In this document: piece after piece, positions 9,388 to 18,128 of the stretch
Position numbering within the stretch: the first letter of the stretch is position 1
How the letters are laid out: each line of letters starts with the position of its first letter
Source: SB25 sp029560875
GTDB taxonomy: Bacteria > Bacteroidota > Bacteroidia > Bacteroidales > Tenuifilaceae
NCBI GenBank assembly: GCA_035388225.1
Contig: DAOOPM010000012.1
Span: 1-64,000, forward strand
Direction of reading: 5' to 3'
DNA length: 64,000 bases
Notes under the pieces: model-generated
Seen by the model: only the letters and a program-made list of their open reading frames with translations
Told to the model about the DNA's origin: nothing
Databases searched by the model: none
Position numbers and translations under genes: made by a program

Positions 9388-10914
9388 TTAATGTTTGAAG
9401 TGTCTTATTCCTGTCATTACCATTGCAATTCCATTACTGTTGCAAAAGTCGATACTCTCTTGGTCTTTTACCGAGCCGCCAGGCTGAATAACCGCATTAA
9501 CACCAGCCTTCGATGCTATCTCAACGCTATCGGGGAAAGGGAAGAAAGCATCCGAAGCCATAACTGCACCATTCAAATCGAAGTTAAAGTTGCGCGCCTT
9601 ATCAATGGCCTGCTTAACCGCATCGACCCTTGAAGTTTGCCCTACACCACTTGCTATTAACTGCCTATTCTTGGCAAAAACAATTGCGTTGGATTTTGAA
9701 TGCTTTACAATGATGTTTGCAAAAAGTAAATCGTCAATCTGTTGTTGGGTTGGTGCGTTATTAGTAACAATTTTCAGTTCAGCGGGAGTTTCCTTATGTG
9801 AATCGCGCTCCTGAACCAAAACGCCATTAAGCAAAGTTCTGTGAATATACTTTGGCAGTTGGAAATCTTTAATTGTCAGAAGAATTCTGTTCTTTTTTGA
9901 TTTTAGAACTTCCAACGCATCATCGTTATAGGCTGGAGCAATAAGAACCTCAAAGAAAATTTTATTCATCTCCTCAGCCGTAGCCAAATCTACTACTCTG
10001 TTTGCAATGATTACACCACCAAAAGCCGAAACTGGGTCGGCAGCAAGGGCATCAACCCAGGCCTCCTTGATGTTCTGACGAGTAGCAACACCGCAAGCAT
10101 TGTTATGCTTAAGAATTGCCACGGTTGCATCGGAAAATTCCTTGATTAGGTTAACCGCTGCATCAATATCGAGTAAGTTGTTGTAGGAAATCTCCTTGCC
10201 ATGCAGTTGCTCAAAGTGAGCATTCAAATCGCCATAGAAAACTCCCTTTTGATGTGGATTTTCGCCATAGCGTAGTGTATTTAACCCCTCAACGCTCTTC
10301 TTAAACGATGCCTGAGGAAACTCGCCATTGAAGTAACTGAAAATTGCTGTATCGTAGTGCGATGTTGTTCCAAAAGCCTCTGCAGCGAACATCTTACGTT
10401 GCTCAAGGCTTGTTGAGCAATGGTTACCCTGTAAAATATCAATTAGTTTGGAATACTGATTACGATTGGAAACTATAACAACATCTCTGAAATTTTTAGC
10501 GGCTGCACGAATTAGCGAAACTCCACCAATATCAATCTTCTCAATAATTTCGGGTTCCGATGCACCCGATGCTACAGTTTGCTCAAATGGATAAAGGTCA
10601 ACAATCACTAAATCCATTTCAGGGATATCGTACTCTTGAAGTTGAAATAAATCGTTCTCGTTATCGCGACGAGCCAAAATGCCTCCAAAAATCTTAGGAT
10701 GAAGCGTTTTTACTCGTCCACCTAGAATTGAAGGATAGGTTGTTAAGTTTTCAACTGGAGTAGCCTCAACTCCACATCCTGCAATAAAATCAAGAGTTCC
10801 GCCGGTTGAGTAAATTTTAACCTTGTAGCTGTTGAGTAATTTTACAATTTCGTCGAGTTTATCTTTGTGATAAACAGATATCAATGCAGTTTTTATTGGT
10901 TTAAAATCTTTCAT
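9388..10914 (-). CDS. purH: Bifunctional AICAR transformylase / IMP cyclohydrolase
   Basis: 508 residues. The N-terminal IMP cyclohydrolase/MGS-like domain has STGGTLDFI and the LGGRVKTLHPKIFGGIL segment. The C-terminal AICAR formyltransferase domain has LRYGENPHQKG, KHNNACGVA, SDAFFPFPDSVE and IQPGGSVKDQE. It performs the last two steps of IMP synthesis in the cytoplasm. It is the first gene of the minus-strand run that continues into mreB; no clear promoter box was found in the 400 bp upstream. Confidence 0.96.
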   Translation of the reverse strand: MKDFKPIKTALISVYHKDKLDEIVKLLNSYKVKIYSTGGTLDFIAGCGVEATPVENLTTYPSILGGRVKTLHPKIFGGILARRDNENDLFQLQEYDIPEMDLVIVDLYPFEQTVASGASEPEIIEKIDIGGVSLIRAAAKNFRDVVIVSNRNQYSKLIDILQGNHCSTSLEQRKMFAAEAFGTTSHYDTAIFSYFNGEFPQASFKKSVEGLNTLRYGENPHQKGVFYGDLNAHFEQLHGKEISYNNLLDIDAAVNLIKEFSDATVAILKHNNACGVATRQNIKEAWVDALAADPVSAFGGVIIANRVVDLATAEEMNKIFFEVLIAPAYNDDALEVLKSKKNRILLTIKDFQLPKYIHRTLLNGVLVQERDSHKETPAELKIVTNNAPTQQQIDDLLFANIIVKHSKSNAIVFAKNRQLIASGVGQTSRVDAVKQAIDKARNFNFDLNGAVMASDAFFPFPDSVEIASKAGVNAVIQPGGSVKDQESIDFCNSNGIAMVMTGIRHFKH

Positions 10915-11324
10915 TACTCTGTTTTTCAGATTATTATGATTACAAAACGCTTTATTGTTTGAATTAGTAAAAATGGTTAAAAGCTTTTAAATATCAATAT
11001 ATCATCATAAAAAATAAAAATAATTTATCAACAGCTTAGCATTTAGCCCTTAATAAAGGTTGATGTATTGATAAAATATTGGTGTATTTGACTATTTTTC
11101 AATGATTTAATACTGGATTAATTCCAAGGGAGTAGTAACAAAGAAGCCGAGCACTGCATTAAACCCTAGAAAAAATATTTTATCTAAAAATTCAGAGTAT
11201 TTAACAGTTGGTTTTATGCTCAGTTGTTTGGAATTGATACTTTTGTTTATCTACTATGATTTAAAAAGTTATCTGCAAAAAAGAAATTAGAAATTGATTG
11301 TTGAATATTTTGATAGAATAAATT
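10915..11324. other. Gene-free divergent spacer, 410 bp
   Basis: Very AT-rich spacer between purH (minus) and the permease gene (plus). It should hold promoters for both, but no full TTTG/TAnnTTTG pair was found on either strand. A near-repeat TTGATGTATT (11060-11069) / TTGGTGTATT (11079-11088), 19 bp apart, is the only small pattern noted. No ORF or RNA gene was recognised. Confidence 0.5.
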
Positions 11325-12590
11325 ATGAAAATTCTCCGTCCGTTTATCGTTTTAATCCGTTTGGCTCGCGAAAGCATGACATTTGCTTATCAGGCAATTA
11401 CAGCAAATAAGCTAAGAACGTTCCTCTCGCTTTTTGGAATTACCATTGGGATTTTCGCCATCATTTCGGTTTTTACAATGGTTGACAGCCTTGAGAAAAA
11501 TGTAAGAGATAGCCTTCAATCGCTAGGGAAAAACGTGGTTTATGTTCAAAAATGGCCTTGGGGCGGTAACGAGGAGTACCCTTGGTGGAAATATATGAAC
11601 AGGCCACAACCCACCATTGACGATATGGAGGAGATTCGCCGAAGAAGCAACTTAACTGAGGCTGCCTGTTTCAATGTTGGGTTCAGGCAACAGGTTAAGT
11701 ACCAGCGTAACGATATTCCCGATGTTACTATTTACGGAGTTAGTACTGATTATGACAATATTCGGTCATTCGAACTAGCCGAGGGGCGATTCTTTTCACC
11801 CTTCGAGCTTAACGCAGGAAGGAATTTAACGGTTATTGGTCACAACATTGCAAAAAATCTTTTTGAAGGAGCCGACCCAATTGGAAAAACAATACACCTT
11901 GGAGGGAAAAAACTTAGTGTGATTGGTGTTTTTGAGAAAGAAGGAAAATCGGCGATTGGAGAGGACAGTAACGATGACCTAGTGTTAATTCCCTTGGAAG
12001 TTGCAAAATCGATGGTTGATTTCCGCCGTAATGGTCCTTGGATTATGGTTAAGGCCAAGCCTAACGTTGATGTGGCCGATTTAATGGATGAACTCCGTGG
12101 AATTTTACGCTCACACCACAGGCTCAAACCTCTCGATGATGATAATTTTGCCCTAAATCAAATCAGTTTGATGAAGGATAGCCTGGATGCAATTTTTGGT
12201 TCAATAAACTTTGCAGGTGGTTTTATTGCATTCTTCTCTATTATTGTTGGAGGTTTCGGTATTGCCAACATTATGTTTGTGTCAGTAAAAGAACGTACCA
12301 GCCAAATTGGTATTCAAAAGGCATTGGGTGCAAAAAGATATTTTATACTGATTCAGTTCCTCTACGAGTCAGTGCTACTTGCAACTTTAGGTGGCGCAAT
12401 CGGTCTGCTTCTAATATTTGTTGGCACAATCCTTATCAATAATTTTACGGACTTCTCTATTTACCTTACCCTTTCAAACATTGTAAGAGGCATCTTGATT
12501 TCTGCAGTTATTGGTATAGCGTCAGGATTTGTTCCGGCTTGGATTGCATCGAGATTAAGCCCAGTAGAAGCTATTAACACAAAAGCATAG
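11325..12590 (+). CDS. MacB/FtsX-type ABC transporter permease
   Basis: 421 residues. N-terminal membrane helix (about 30-60, FLSLFGITIGIFAIISVF), then a MacB-type periplasmic core domain (about 65-270), then three membrane segments in an FtsX domain ending in LSPVEAINTKA, a common C-terminus of this family. These permeases pair with an ATP-binding subunit for export or mechanotransmission of lipoproteins, peptides or drugs. No ATPase gene is adjacent, so the partner must be encoded elsewhere. Substrate unknown. Confidence 0.85.
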   Translation: MKILRPFIVLIRLARESMTFAYQAITANKLRTFLSLFGITIGIFAIISVFTMVDSLEKNVRDSLQSLGKNVVYVQKWPWGGNEEYPWWKYMNRPQPTIDDMEEIRRRSNLTEAACFNVGFRQQVKYQRNDIPDVTIYGVSTDYDNIRSFELAEGRFFSPFELNAGRNLTVIGHNIAKNLFEGADPIGKTIHLGGKKLSVIGVFEKEGKSAIGEDSNDDLVLIPLEVAKSMVDFRRNGPWIMVKAKPNVDVADLMDELRGILRSHHRLKPLDDDNFALNQISLMKDSLDAIFGSINFAGGFIAFFSIIVGGFGIANIMFVSVKERTSQIGIQKALGAKRYFILIQFLYESVLLATLGGAIGLLLIFVGTILINNFTDFSIYLTLSNIVRGILISAVIGIASGFVPAWIASRLSPVEAINTKA

Positions 12591-12598
12591 TGTTGTTG

Positions 12599-12640
12599 AG
12601 CAAAGCTTAGTTTTCTGCAAACAGAAACCTAGGCTTTGCT
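12599..12640. terminator. Bidirectional terminator hairpin between convergent genes
   Basis: 19-nt arms (12599-12617 and 12622-12640) with a 4-nt loop CAAA; 17 of 19 positions are Watson-Crick and two are G-U type. The right arm overlaps the ksgA stop codon at 12629. A T-rich stretch follows on the plus side. It can serve the permease gene and ksgA alike. Confidence 0.75.
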
Positions 12641-13411
12641 TATAAATTTTTCAACCTCGTTTGTCAATTCTACAAAATCAGCAACAGAAAGTTGCTCTGC
12701 ACGTTTTTGTGCAAACTTTTCGCTTATCTCTATCGATGCAAATCCCGAACGAATTGAGTTCCGCAGTGTTTTACGGCGCTGATTGAACGATGCCTTAACA
12801 ACTTTAAAGAAAAGTTCCTCGTTACAGTTTAAGTGCAAAGCATTATTACGAGTCAGACGGATTACTGCTGACTTAACTTTTGGCGGAGGTGTGAATGCTC
12901 CCTCGCTAACTGTGAATAGGTAGTTAATGTTGTAGTAGGCCTGAAGCAGAACGCTAAGTATTCCGTAAGTTCTAGTTCCAGGTTTCTCGGCAATTCTCAG
13001 CGCAACTTCGCGTTGAACCATTGCTACAACCTCAGTAACCGACTGTCTATTTTCTAGAATACTGAAAAATATCTGCGACGATATGTTGTATGGCAAATTC
13101 CCAATAATGGCAAGTTTCCCATTAAACTTTTGTGATAAATCGATTTTAAGAAAATCCTCTCCCAAAATATTTTTACTCAAGCCTGGCAGGGTTGCGTTAA
13201 GATATGCAACAGACTCCTTATCTATCTCTACAGCCCAAAACTTATCGCCATATTTTGCAAGCAAATCCACTGTTAGCACACCCATTCCTGGGCCAATCTC
13301 CAATACATTGTCCACATCTACAGCCTGTAAACTCTCAACAATTCTTTGAGCAGTTCGCTTATCGTGCAAAAAGTGCTGACCTAACTCTTTTTTTGGTTTA
13401 ACCGCTGGCAT
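12629..13411 (-). CDS. rsmA: 16S rRNA dimethyladenosine transferase
   Basis: 260 residues, KsgA/RsmA family. SAM-binding motif VLEIGPGMGVLT after the typical start KKELGQHFLHD, catalytic NLPYNIS motif, and FTPPPKVKSAVIRL in the C-terminal part. It dimethylates two adjacent adenines in the 3' hairpin of 16S rRNA during 30S maturation. It lies 19 bp downstream of a TlpA-like lipoprotein gene on the same strand, probably co-transcribed. Confidence 0.95.
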   Translation of the reverse strand: MPAVKPKKELGQHFLHDKRTAQRIVESLQAVDVDNVLEIGPGMGVLTVDLLAKYGDKFWAVEIDKESVAYLNATLPGLSKNILGEDFLKIDLSQKFNGKLAIIGNLPYNISSQIFFSILENRQSVTEVVAMVQREVALRIAEKPGTRTYGILSVLLQAYYNINYLFTVSEGAFTPPPKVKSAVIRLTRNNALHLNCNEELFFKVVKASFNQRRKTLRNSIRSGFASIEISEKFAQKRAEQLSVADFVELTNEVEKFISKA

Positions 13412-13430
13412 TATTTCTCTAAGTATTTAA

Positions 13431-14660
13431 TTATTGAACGGGCGTTACTGCCTTTGTAGAATCAACAATAACCCTAGGCTTAACAACCTTTACATCTAAA
13501 AATGAGTGAAGTGTTGATATCAGTGAATCTCCATAAATGTTGGTAGCAACAATTCTACCCCAACGGTCAATCAAAAAATTTGTTGGAAGTTTAATAACAC
13601 CTAGCGATTTGAATAATTGCGAATGGTAAGGATTCTCTTCAGCCATATGCATCCAACTCAATGAATCGCGGACTGTGACTGCATGTAATGAATCTGGATT
13701 GAAATCTGCGGCAACTTGAATTATTTGTAAACCTTTCTTTGCAAACTCATTATTGATGGGTTTAAAATTGTAAAGTTGATTCTTACAGTTATCACACCAA
13801 TTAGCCCAAAAATCAATAAGAATAAGTTTAGCCCATAATCCAGGAATGCTAACAGTGCGCCCATCAACTAAATTAAAGTTAACAGGAGGAATGTAATCGC
13901 CAGCATTTAAATTCACAGCACTTCGGTCTATACTGTAGAATTTCTCCTTGGAGTAAATATAATTACGGAAGGACTTAACAATAGGCTTATCGCCATAAAC
14001 CCTATTTAAGCAAGAATCAACTTTTATGAACAAAAGCCTATTATCCGCATAAGGAAGAACATCCATTTCTCCAACTTTAGCGGTTAAAACTAGTATTGAT
14101 GAAAGTGAAAAAAGATTACCACTCACATATGATTTTACAAAATTGCTGTATTCTGATTTTAATGAATCGATTTTTAAATTGATTAACCTAGCAATAGAGT
14201 CATTTACAGGGGTATTAACACTATCGGGCAACTGGAACCTAAGACCTTCGAAATCATTATGGAAACTGTTTAGCCTATCCTGCATTGCCTTTACCTCGGC
14301 TGACTCTTTTGAACCAACAACCTTGTAATTCCTGAAATTGCCATCTATTACAATTCTATCGCCAGGATTTGCAACAATTACAATTGGGAACTCCTTCTTA
14401 TCCGCAGTAATTGCAAACAAATCTGCATTATGCGTACGAAACTCTAACTTGGCCTTGCCTCTTGAATTGGTTCTAACGGAATCTACAACAGCATTCTGGT
14501 TACCATCCCACTGGCAAAGGTAAACCCACTGCTTACTTAAATCATCAAGTTTTAACCGAACCTGAACTAATTCGGGGGAACTCGAGCACGATGATAATAC
14601 TAATAAAAATGAAATGATATGTATAAATCTATTTTTTTGTAAAAAACGGAGAGTTACCAT
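13431..14660 (-). CDS. TlpA-like thiol-disulfide lipoprotein with intact CxxC
   Basis: 409 residues from the ATG at 14660; an upstream TTG would add ten residues ahead of the signal peptide and is unlikely. Signal peptide with lipobox LVLSSC. Residues about 25-120 are DUF4369-like. The C-terminal thioredoxin domain has DFWANWCDNCKNQ (the redox pair) and the cis-Pro loop KLPTNFLID. Likely a periplasmic thiol reductant or oxidoreductase. Compared with the related lipoprotein at 1164-2324 this copy keeps the catalytic cysteines. It ends with a charged/proline tail. Upstream of ksgA by 19 bp. Confidence 0.83.
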   Translation of the reverse strand: MVTLRFLQKNRFIHIISFLLVLSSCSSSPELVQVRLKLDDLSKQWVYLCQWDGNQNAVVDSVRTNSRGKAKLEFRTHNADLFAITADKKEFPIVIVANPGDRIVIDGNFRNYKVVGSKESAEVKAMQDRLNSFHNDFEGLRFQLPDSVNTPVNDSIARLINLKIDSLKSEYSNFVKSYVSGNLFSLSSILVLTAKVGEMDVLPYADNRLLFIKVDSCLNRVYGDKPIVKSFRNYIYSKEKFYSIDRSAVNLNAGDYIPPVNFNLVDGRTVSIPGLWAKLILIDFWANWCDNCKNQLYNFKPINNEFAKKGLQIIQVAADFNPDSLHAVTVRDSLSWMHMAEENPYHSQLFKSLGVIKLPTNFLIDRWGRIVATNIYGDSLISTLHSFLDVKVVKPRVIVDSTKAVTPVQ

Positions 14661-14736
14661 CGCTAAAAAATTTTCATTAAAAAAATTCAATACTGCCGCA
14701 AACGATTTATTCCTTAAAACCTTGAAAAAACCTGTG

Positions 14737-14744
14737 CAAAATTA
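14737..14744 (-). promoter_or_regulatory. Candidate -7 box for the TlpA-like gene
   Basis: On the minus strand this reads TAATTTTG, a full TAnnTTTG match, 77 bp upstream of the ATG at 14660. The TTTG element expected 17-20 bp further upstream is not exact, so support is partial. Confidence 0.35.
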
Positions 14745-14852
14745 ACCAAAAGTTAACTCGAAATTAGTTGAAAGTCATCTTTTTTTGTTAACTTGTTTAC
14801 GAATTCTGGAACAAAAACTACCACAAATTAACAAATAATTCCGACAGTAACC

Positions 14853-16796
14853 ATGAAGTACTTAGCATTCGACAAAGAACAGCTGGTAAATTTGGAGTAT
14901 TCCCTTAATCGGGAAATCCTAAGCACAAACCGTGCAGGAGGCTATTTTAGCACTACCATAATTCTTTGCAACACTCGCAAGTATCACGGATTGATGATTT
15001 TACCCATTGATGAGTTCGATGGCGAAAATCACGTTTTACTCTCGAATGTTGACGAAACAGTTGTTCAGCACGGACAATCCTTCAATCTTGGAATTCACCG
15101 CTACCCTGGCATTTATGAACCTCGTGGGCATAAGTACATTATCGATTTTGAGTACGAACCTACACCAACGTTAACCTACCGGGTAGGTGGGGTAATCCTA
15201 AAAAAAGAACTACTTTTTGTTCATAACGAGGAACAGTTTATGATACGCTACACTTTAGTTGACGCACATAGTCCAACTAAAATAAGGGTAAAACCTTTCC
15301 TTGCTTTCCGGAATGCTCACAAATTGAGCAAAGCAAACCTTTGGGCAAATACCAAATATCAATCCTGTGCAAATGGTGTAAAGTACAAACTCTACACTGG
15401 CTTTCCTTTCCTGCATTTACAAATGAATAAAAAAAATGAATTTGTAGCCACACCCGATTGGTACTACAACATTGAGTACATGGAGGAATTGAAGCGAGGT
15501 TACGAGGGGCATGAGGATTTATTTGTTCCGGGTTACTTTGAAGTTCCCATAAAAAAAGGCGAAAGCATAATTTTCTCGGCATCTACATCGGAGCAAACGC
15601 CAGCAAGTCTGCTTAAAAAATTTAACGCAGAGCTACTCCGACGCCCCAAAAAAGACAGTTTTATGAATTGCATTGCAAATGCAGCCCATCAACTTATTGT
15701 TCAGAAAGGGAAAAAGCACGACATTATTGCAGGGTACCCATGGTTTGGCAGTTGGGGACGCGACACATTCATATCGTTACCTGGATTAACCCTAGGTTTA
15801 AATGACGATAAGATGTGCAAAACCATACTGGATTCGCTAAGTCACGACCTTAAAAACGGACTATTCCCCAATATGGGCAATGCAACATCAGTTGCATTTA
15901 ACTCGGTGGATGCTCCACTATGGTACTTCTGGGCAATTCAGCAATACTTCTACCACACAAAAAACCACAAGGATGTTTGGCACGATTACGGCAAAAAGTT
16001 AAAAACTATCCTTAAGGGTTACAGGGAAGGTTTAGCCTATAACATTAAGATGCAACCCAACGGGTTGATTTGGGCTGGAGAAAAGGGCTTTGCCCTAACC
16101 TGGATGGATGCTGTTGTTTGCGGAAAACCCGTAACATCGCGCATTGGTTATCCTGTTGAAATTAATGCGCTTTGGTATAACGCCATTATGTTTACCATTG
16201 AACTTGCTTCAATGAATAAGGACTCACGCTTTGTAAAGGAATGGCTACCCATTGCTGAGTTGGCAAAAAAATCGTTCGAAGAGTTATTCTGGATTCCAGA
16301 GAAAAAATACCTGGCCGATTACGTGGATGAAAATGGCCAAAACATCGATGTTCGTCCGAACCAAATATTTGCCGTTTCATTGCCATACAGTCCAATCGAC
16401 GATGAGAAAAAACTCAACGTACTCGACAAAGTGGAGCGAAAACTATTTACCCCCAAAGGGCTACGAACACTTTCGCCGCAAGCACCCGACTACAAAGGCA
16501 AATACGAAGGCGACCAGGCAACTCGCGATGCAGCCTACCACCAAGGAACTGTTTGGCCTTGGCTTCTTGGAGCATACGCTGAAGCGCAGTTTAAACTACA
16601 CGGGAAAAATGCGCTACCTCTAGCCGAAAGCATAGTAGAATCGCTACAGGAAGATGTTGACATTCACGGATTATGCTCTGTAGCCGAAGTGTACGATGGC
16701 GACCCACCGCAACGCCCCAATGGATGTATATCGCAAGCATGGAGCGTAGCCGAGTTAATTAGAATTGTAAGGATGATAGAGAAATATAGCGATTAA
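14853..16796 (+). CDS. Glycogen debranching enzyme (amylo-alpha-1,6-glucosidase, GH133 type)
   Basis: 647 residues. N-terminal bacterial/archaeal debranching domain (residues about 15-210; TNRAGGYFSTTI and CNTRKYHGLM), then an (alpha/alpha)6 catalytic domain from about 265 with GYPWFGSWGRDTFISLPG, WMDA, RPNQIFAVSLP and AAYHQGTVWPWLLG. The family removes alpha-1,6 branch stubs from glycogen in the cytoplasm. First gene of a four-gene plus-strand glycogen run, with 21 bp to the next start. Confidence 0.9.
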   Translation: MKYLAFDKEQLVNLEYSLNREILSTNRAGGYFSTTIILCNTRKYHGLMILPIDEFDGENHVLLSNVDETVVQHGQSFNLGIHRYPGIYEPRGHKYIIDFEYEPTPTLTYRVGGVILKKELLFVHNEEQFMIRYTLVDAHSPTKIRVKPFLAFRNAHKLSKANLWANTKYQSCANGVKYKLYTGFPFLHLQMNKKNEFVATPDWYYNIEYMEELKRGYEGHEDLFVPGYFEVPIKKGESIIFSASTSEQTPASLLKKFNAELLRRPKKDSFMNCIANAAHQLIVQKGKKHDIIAGYPWFGSWGRDTFISLPGLTLGLNDDKMCKTILDSLSHDLKNGLFPNMGNATSVAFNSVDAPLWYFWAIQQYFYHTKNHKDVWHDYGKKLKTILKGYREGLAYNIKMQPNGLIWAGEKGFALTWMDAVVCGKPVTSRIGYPVEINALWYNAIMFTIELASMNKDSRFVKEWLPIAELAKKSFEELFWIPEKKYLADYVDENGQNIDVRPNQIFAVSLPYSPIDDEKKLNVLDKVERKLFTPKGLRTLSPQAPDYKGKYEGDQATRDAAYHQGTVWPWLLGAYAEAQFKLHGKNALPLAESIVESLQEDVDIHGLCSVAEVYDGDPPQRPNGCISQAWSVAELIRIVRMIEKYSD

Positions 16797-16817
16797 CAAA
16801 ACTAACCGTATTTTGAT

Positions 16818-18098
16818 ATGAGAGTTTTGATGTTTGGCTGGGAGTTTCCCCCGCACATTACAGGAGGATTAGGAACAGCGTGTTTTGGTCTTACAAAGGG
16901 CATTGCAAAGCATAATGTTGATGTGATTTTTGTTGTGCCCAAAGCCTATGGCGACGAGGATGGCTCGTCGATTAGGCTTGTTGCTGCCGAAAATATTGAT
17001 GTATCGCATACCAGTATGCAACTGGAGGAATTCTGGAAGCATATCCAGTACCTTGAGATTAGTTCCAATATAGTTCCTTATGTTGACCCTGAGGAATTTA
17101 AAAAGATAATCGACTCATCTGATTTAGAATCAACAGAAACTAGTTCATTCACCTCGCGCAAAAAGTTCAAGTTTACTGGTAAGTATGGCCCCAACCTAAT
17201 GAGCGAGGTTACCCGCTATGCAATTATTGCAGCCACATTGGCATCGGAAAATCATTTCGATGTAATTCATGCGCACGATTGGCTAACCTACCCTGCGGGT
17301 ATTGCTGCCAAAATGGTATCGGGCAAACCATTGGTTATTCATGTTCACGCTACAGAGTTCGACCGCAGCGGTGAGAACGTTAATCAAAGCGTTTACGATA
17401 TTGAACGCCGCGGAATGGAGGTGGCCGATAAAATTATTACCGTGAGTAACTACACCCGAAACATTGTAATAACTAGGTACGGAATACCCGAAGATAAAGT
17501 TATTACCGTGCATAATGGTGTAGATTTCTCAAATCATCAGGATGATATCGATTCGGAGCGTGGAGTTGACGAACAAGTTGTTACGTTCCTTGGTCGTGTC
17601 ACGTTCCAAAAAGGCCCCGACTACTTTGTGGAAGCAGCCAACAAGGTTATCAAAAAACATCCAAATGTGCGCTTTGTAATGGCCGGTAGCGGCGATATGC
17701 TAAACCGAATGATTCGGCGTGTAGCAAAACTAGGCATTGCACACAAATTTCATTTCACAGGATTCCTTAAAGGACAAGATGTTCATCAGATGTTTGCGCT
17801 AAGCGATGTTTACGTTATGCCTTCTGTATCCGAACCTTTTGGCATTAGCCCCTTGGAGGCTATGCGCTCCAATGTTCCTGTTATCATATCAAAACAATCG
17901 GGCGTATCGGAGGTGCTGAAGTACGCTATTAAAGTCGATTTTTGGGATGTGGACGCTTTAGCCGATAGTATTTACGGATTACTTAACTATAAGGCACTGG
18001 CAAACTTCTTTATCGAGCACGGGCAGGATGAAGTAAATAATCTTAAGTGGGATAATGCAGCCAAACAGGTTATTGACGTTTACAACTCGGTACTTTAA
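16818..18098 (+). CDS. GT4 glycosyltransferase, glycogen-operon type
   Basis: 426 residues with GT-B architecture. N-terminal domain starts with MFGWEFPPHITGGLGTA, resembling the GGLG acceptor/ADP-sugar loop of starch and glycogen synthases; HAHDWLTYPAG follows. C-terminal donor domain has FLGRVTFQKGPDYF and the EX7E motif in SEPFGISPLEAM. Position between a debranching enzyme and GH57 suggests alpha-glucan synthesis or a related sugar transfer, but donor and acceptor are not provable here. An internal acidic/serine-rich linker lies near residues 95-120. Confidence 0.82.
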   Translation: MRVLMFGWEFPPHITGGLGTACFGLTKGIAKHNVDVIFVVPKAYGDEDGSSIRLVAAENIDVSHTSMQLEEFWKHIQYLEISSNIVPYVDPEEFKKIIDSSDLESTETSSFTSRKKFKFTGKYGPNLMSEVTRYAIIAATLASENHFDVIHAHDWLTYPAGIAAKMVSGKPLVIHVHATEFDRSGENVNQSVYDIERRGMEVADKIITVSNYTRNIVITRYGIPEDKVITVHNGVDFSNHQDDIDSERGVDEQVVTFLGRVTFQKGPDYFVEAANKVIKKHPNVRFVMAGSGDMLNRMIRRVAKLGIAHKFHFTGFLKGQDVHQMFALSDVYVMPSVSEPFGISPLEAMRSNVPVIISKQSGVSEVLKYAIKVDFWDVDALADSIYGLLNYKALANFFIEHGQDEVNNLKWDNAAKQVIDVYNSVL

Positions 18099-18128
18099 AC
18101 TTTGAAAAATAATAAACCAATATAAGTG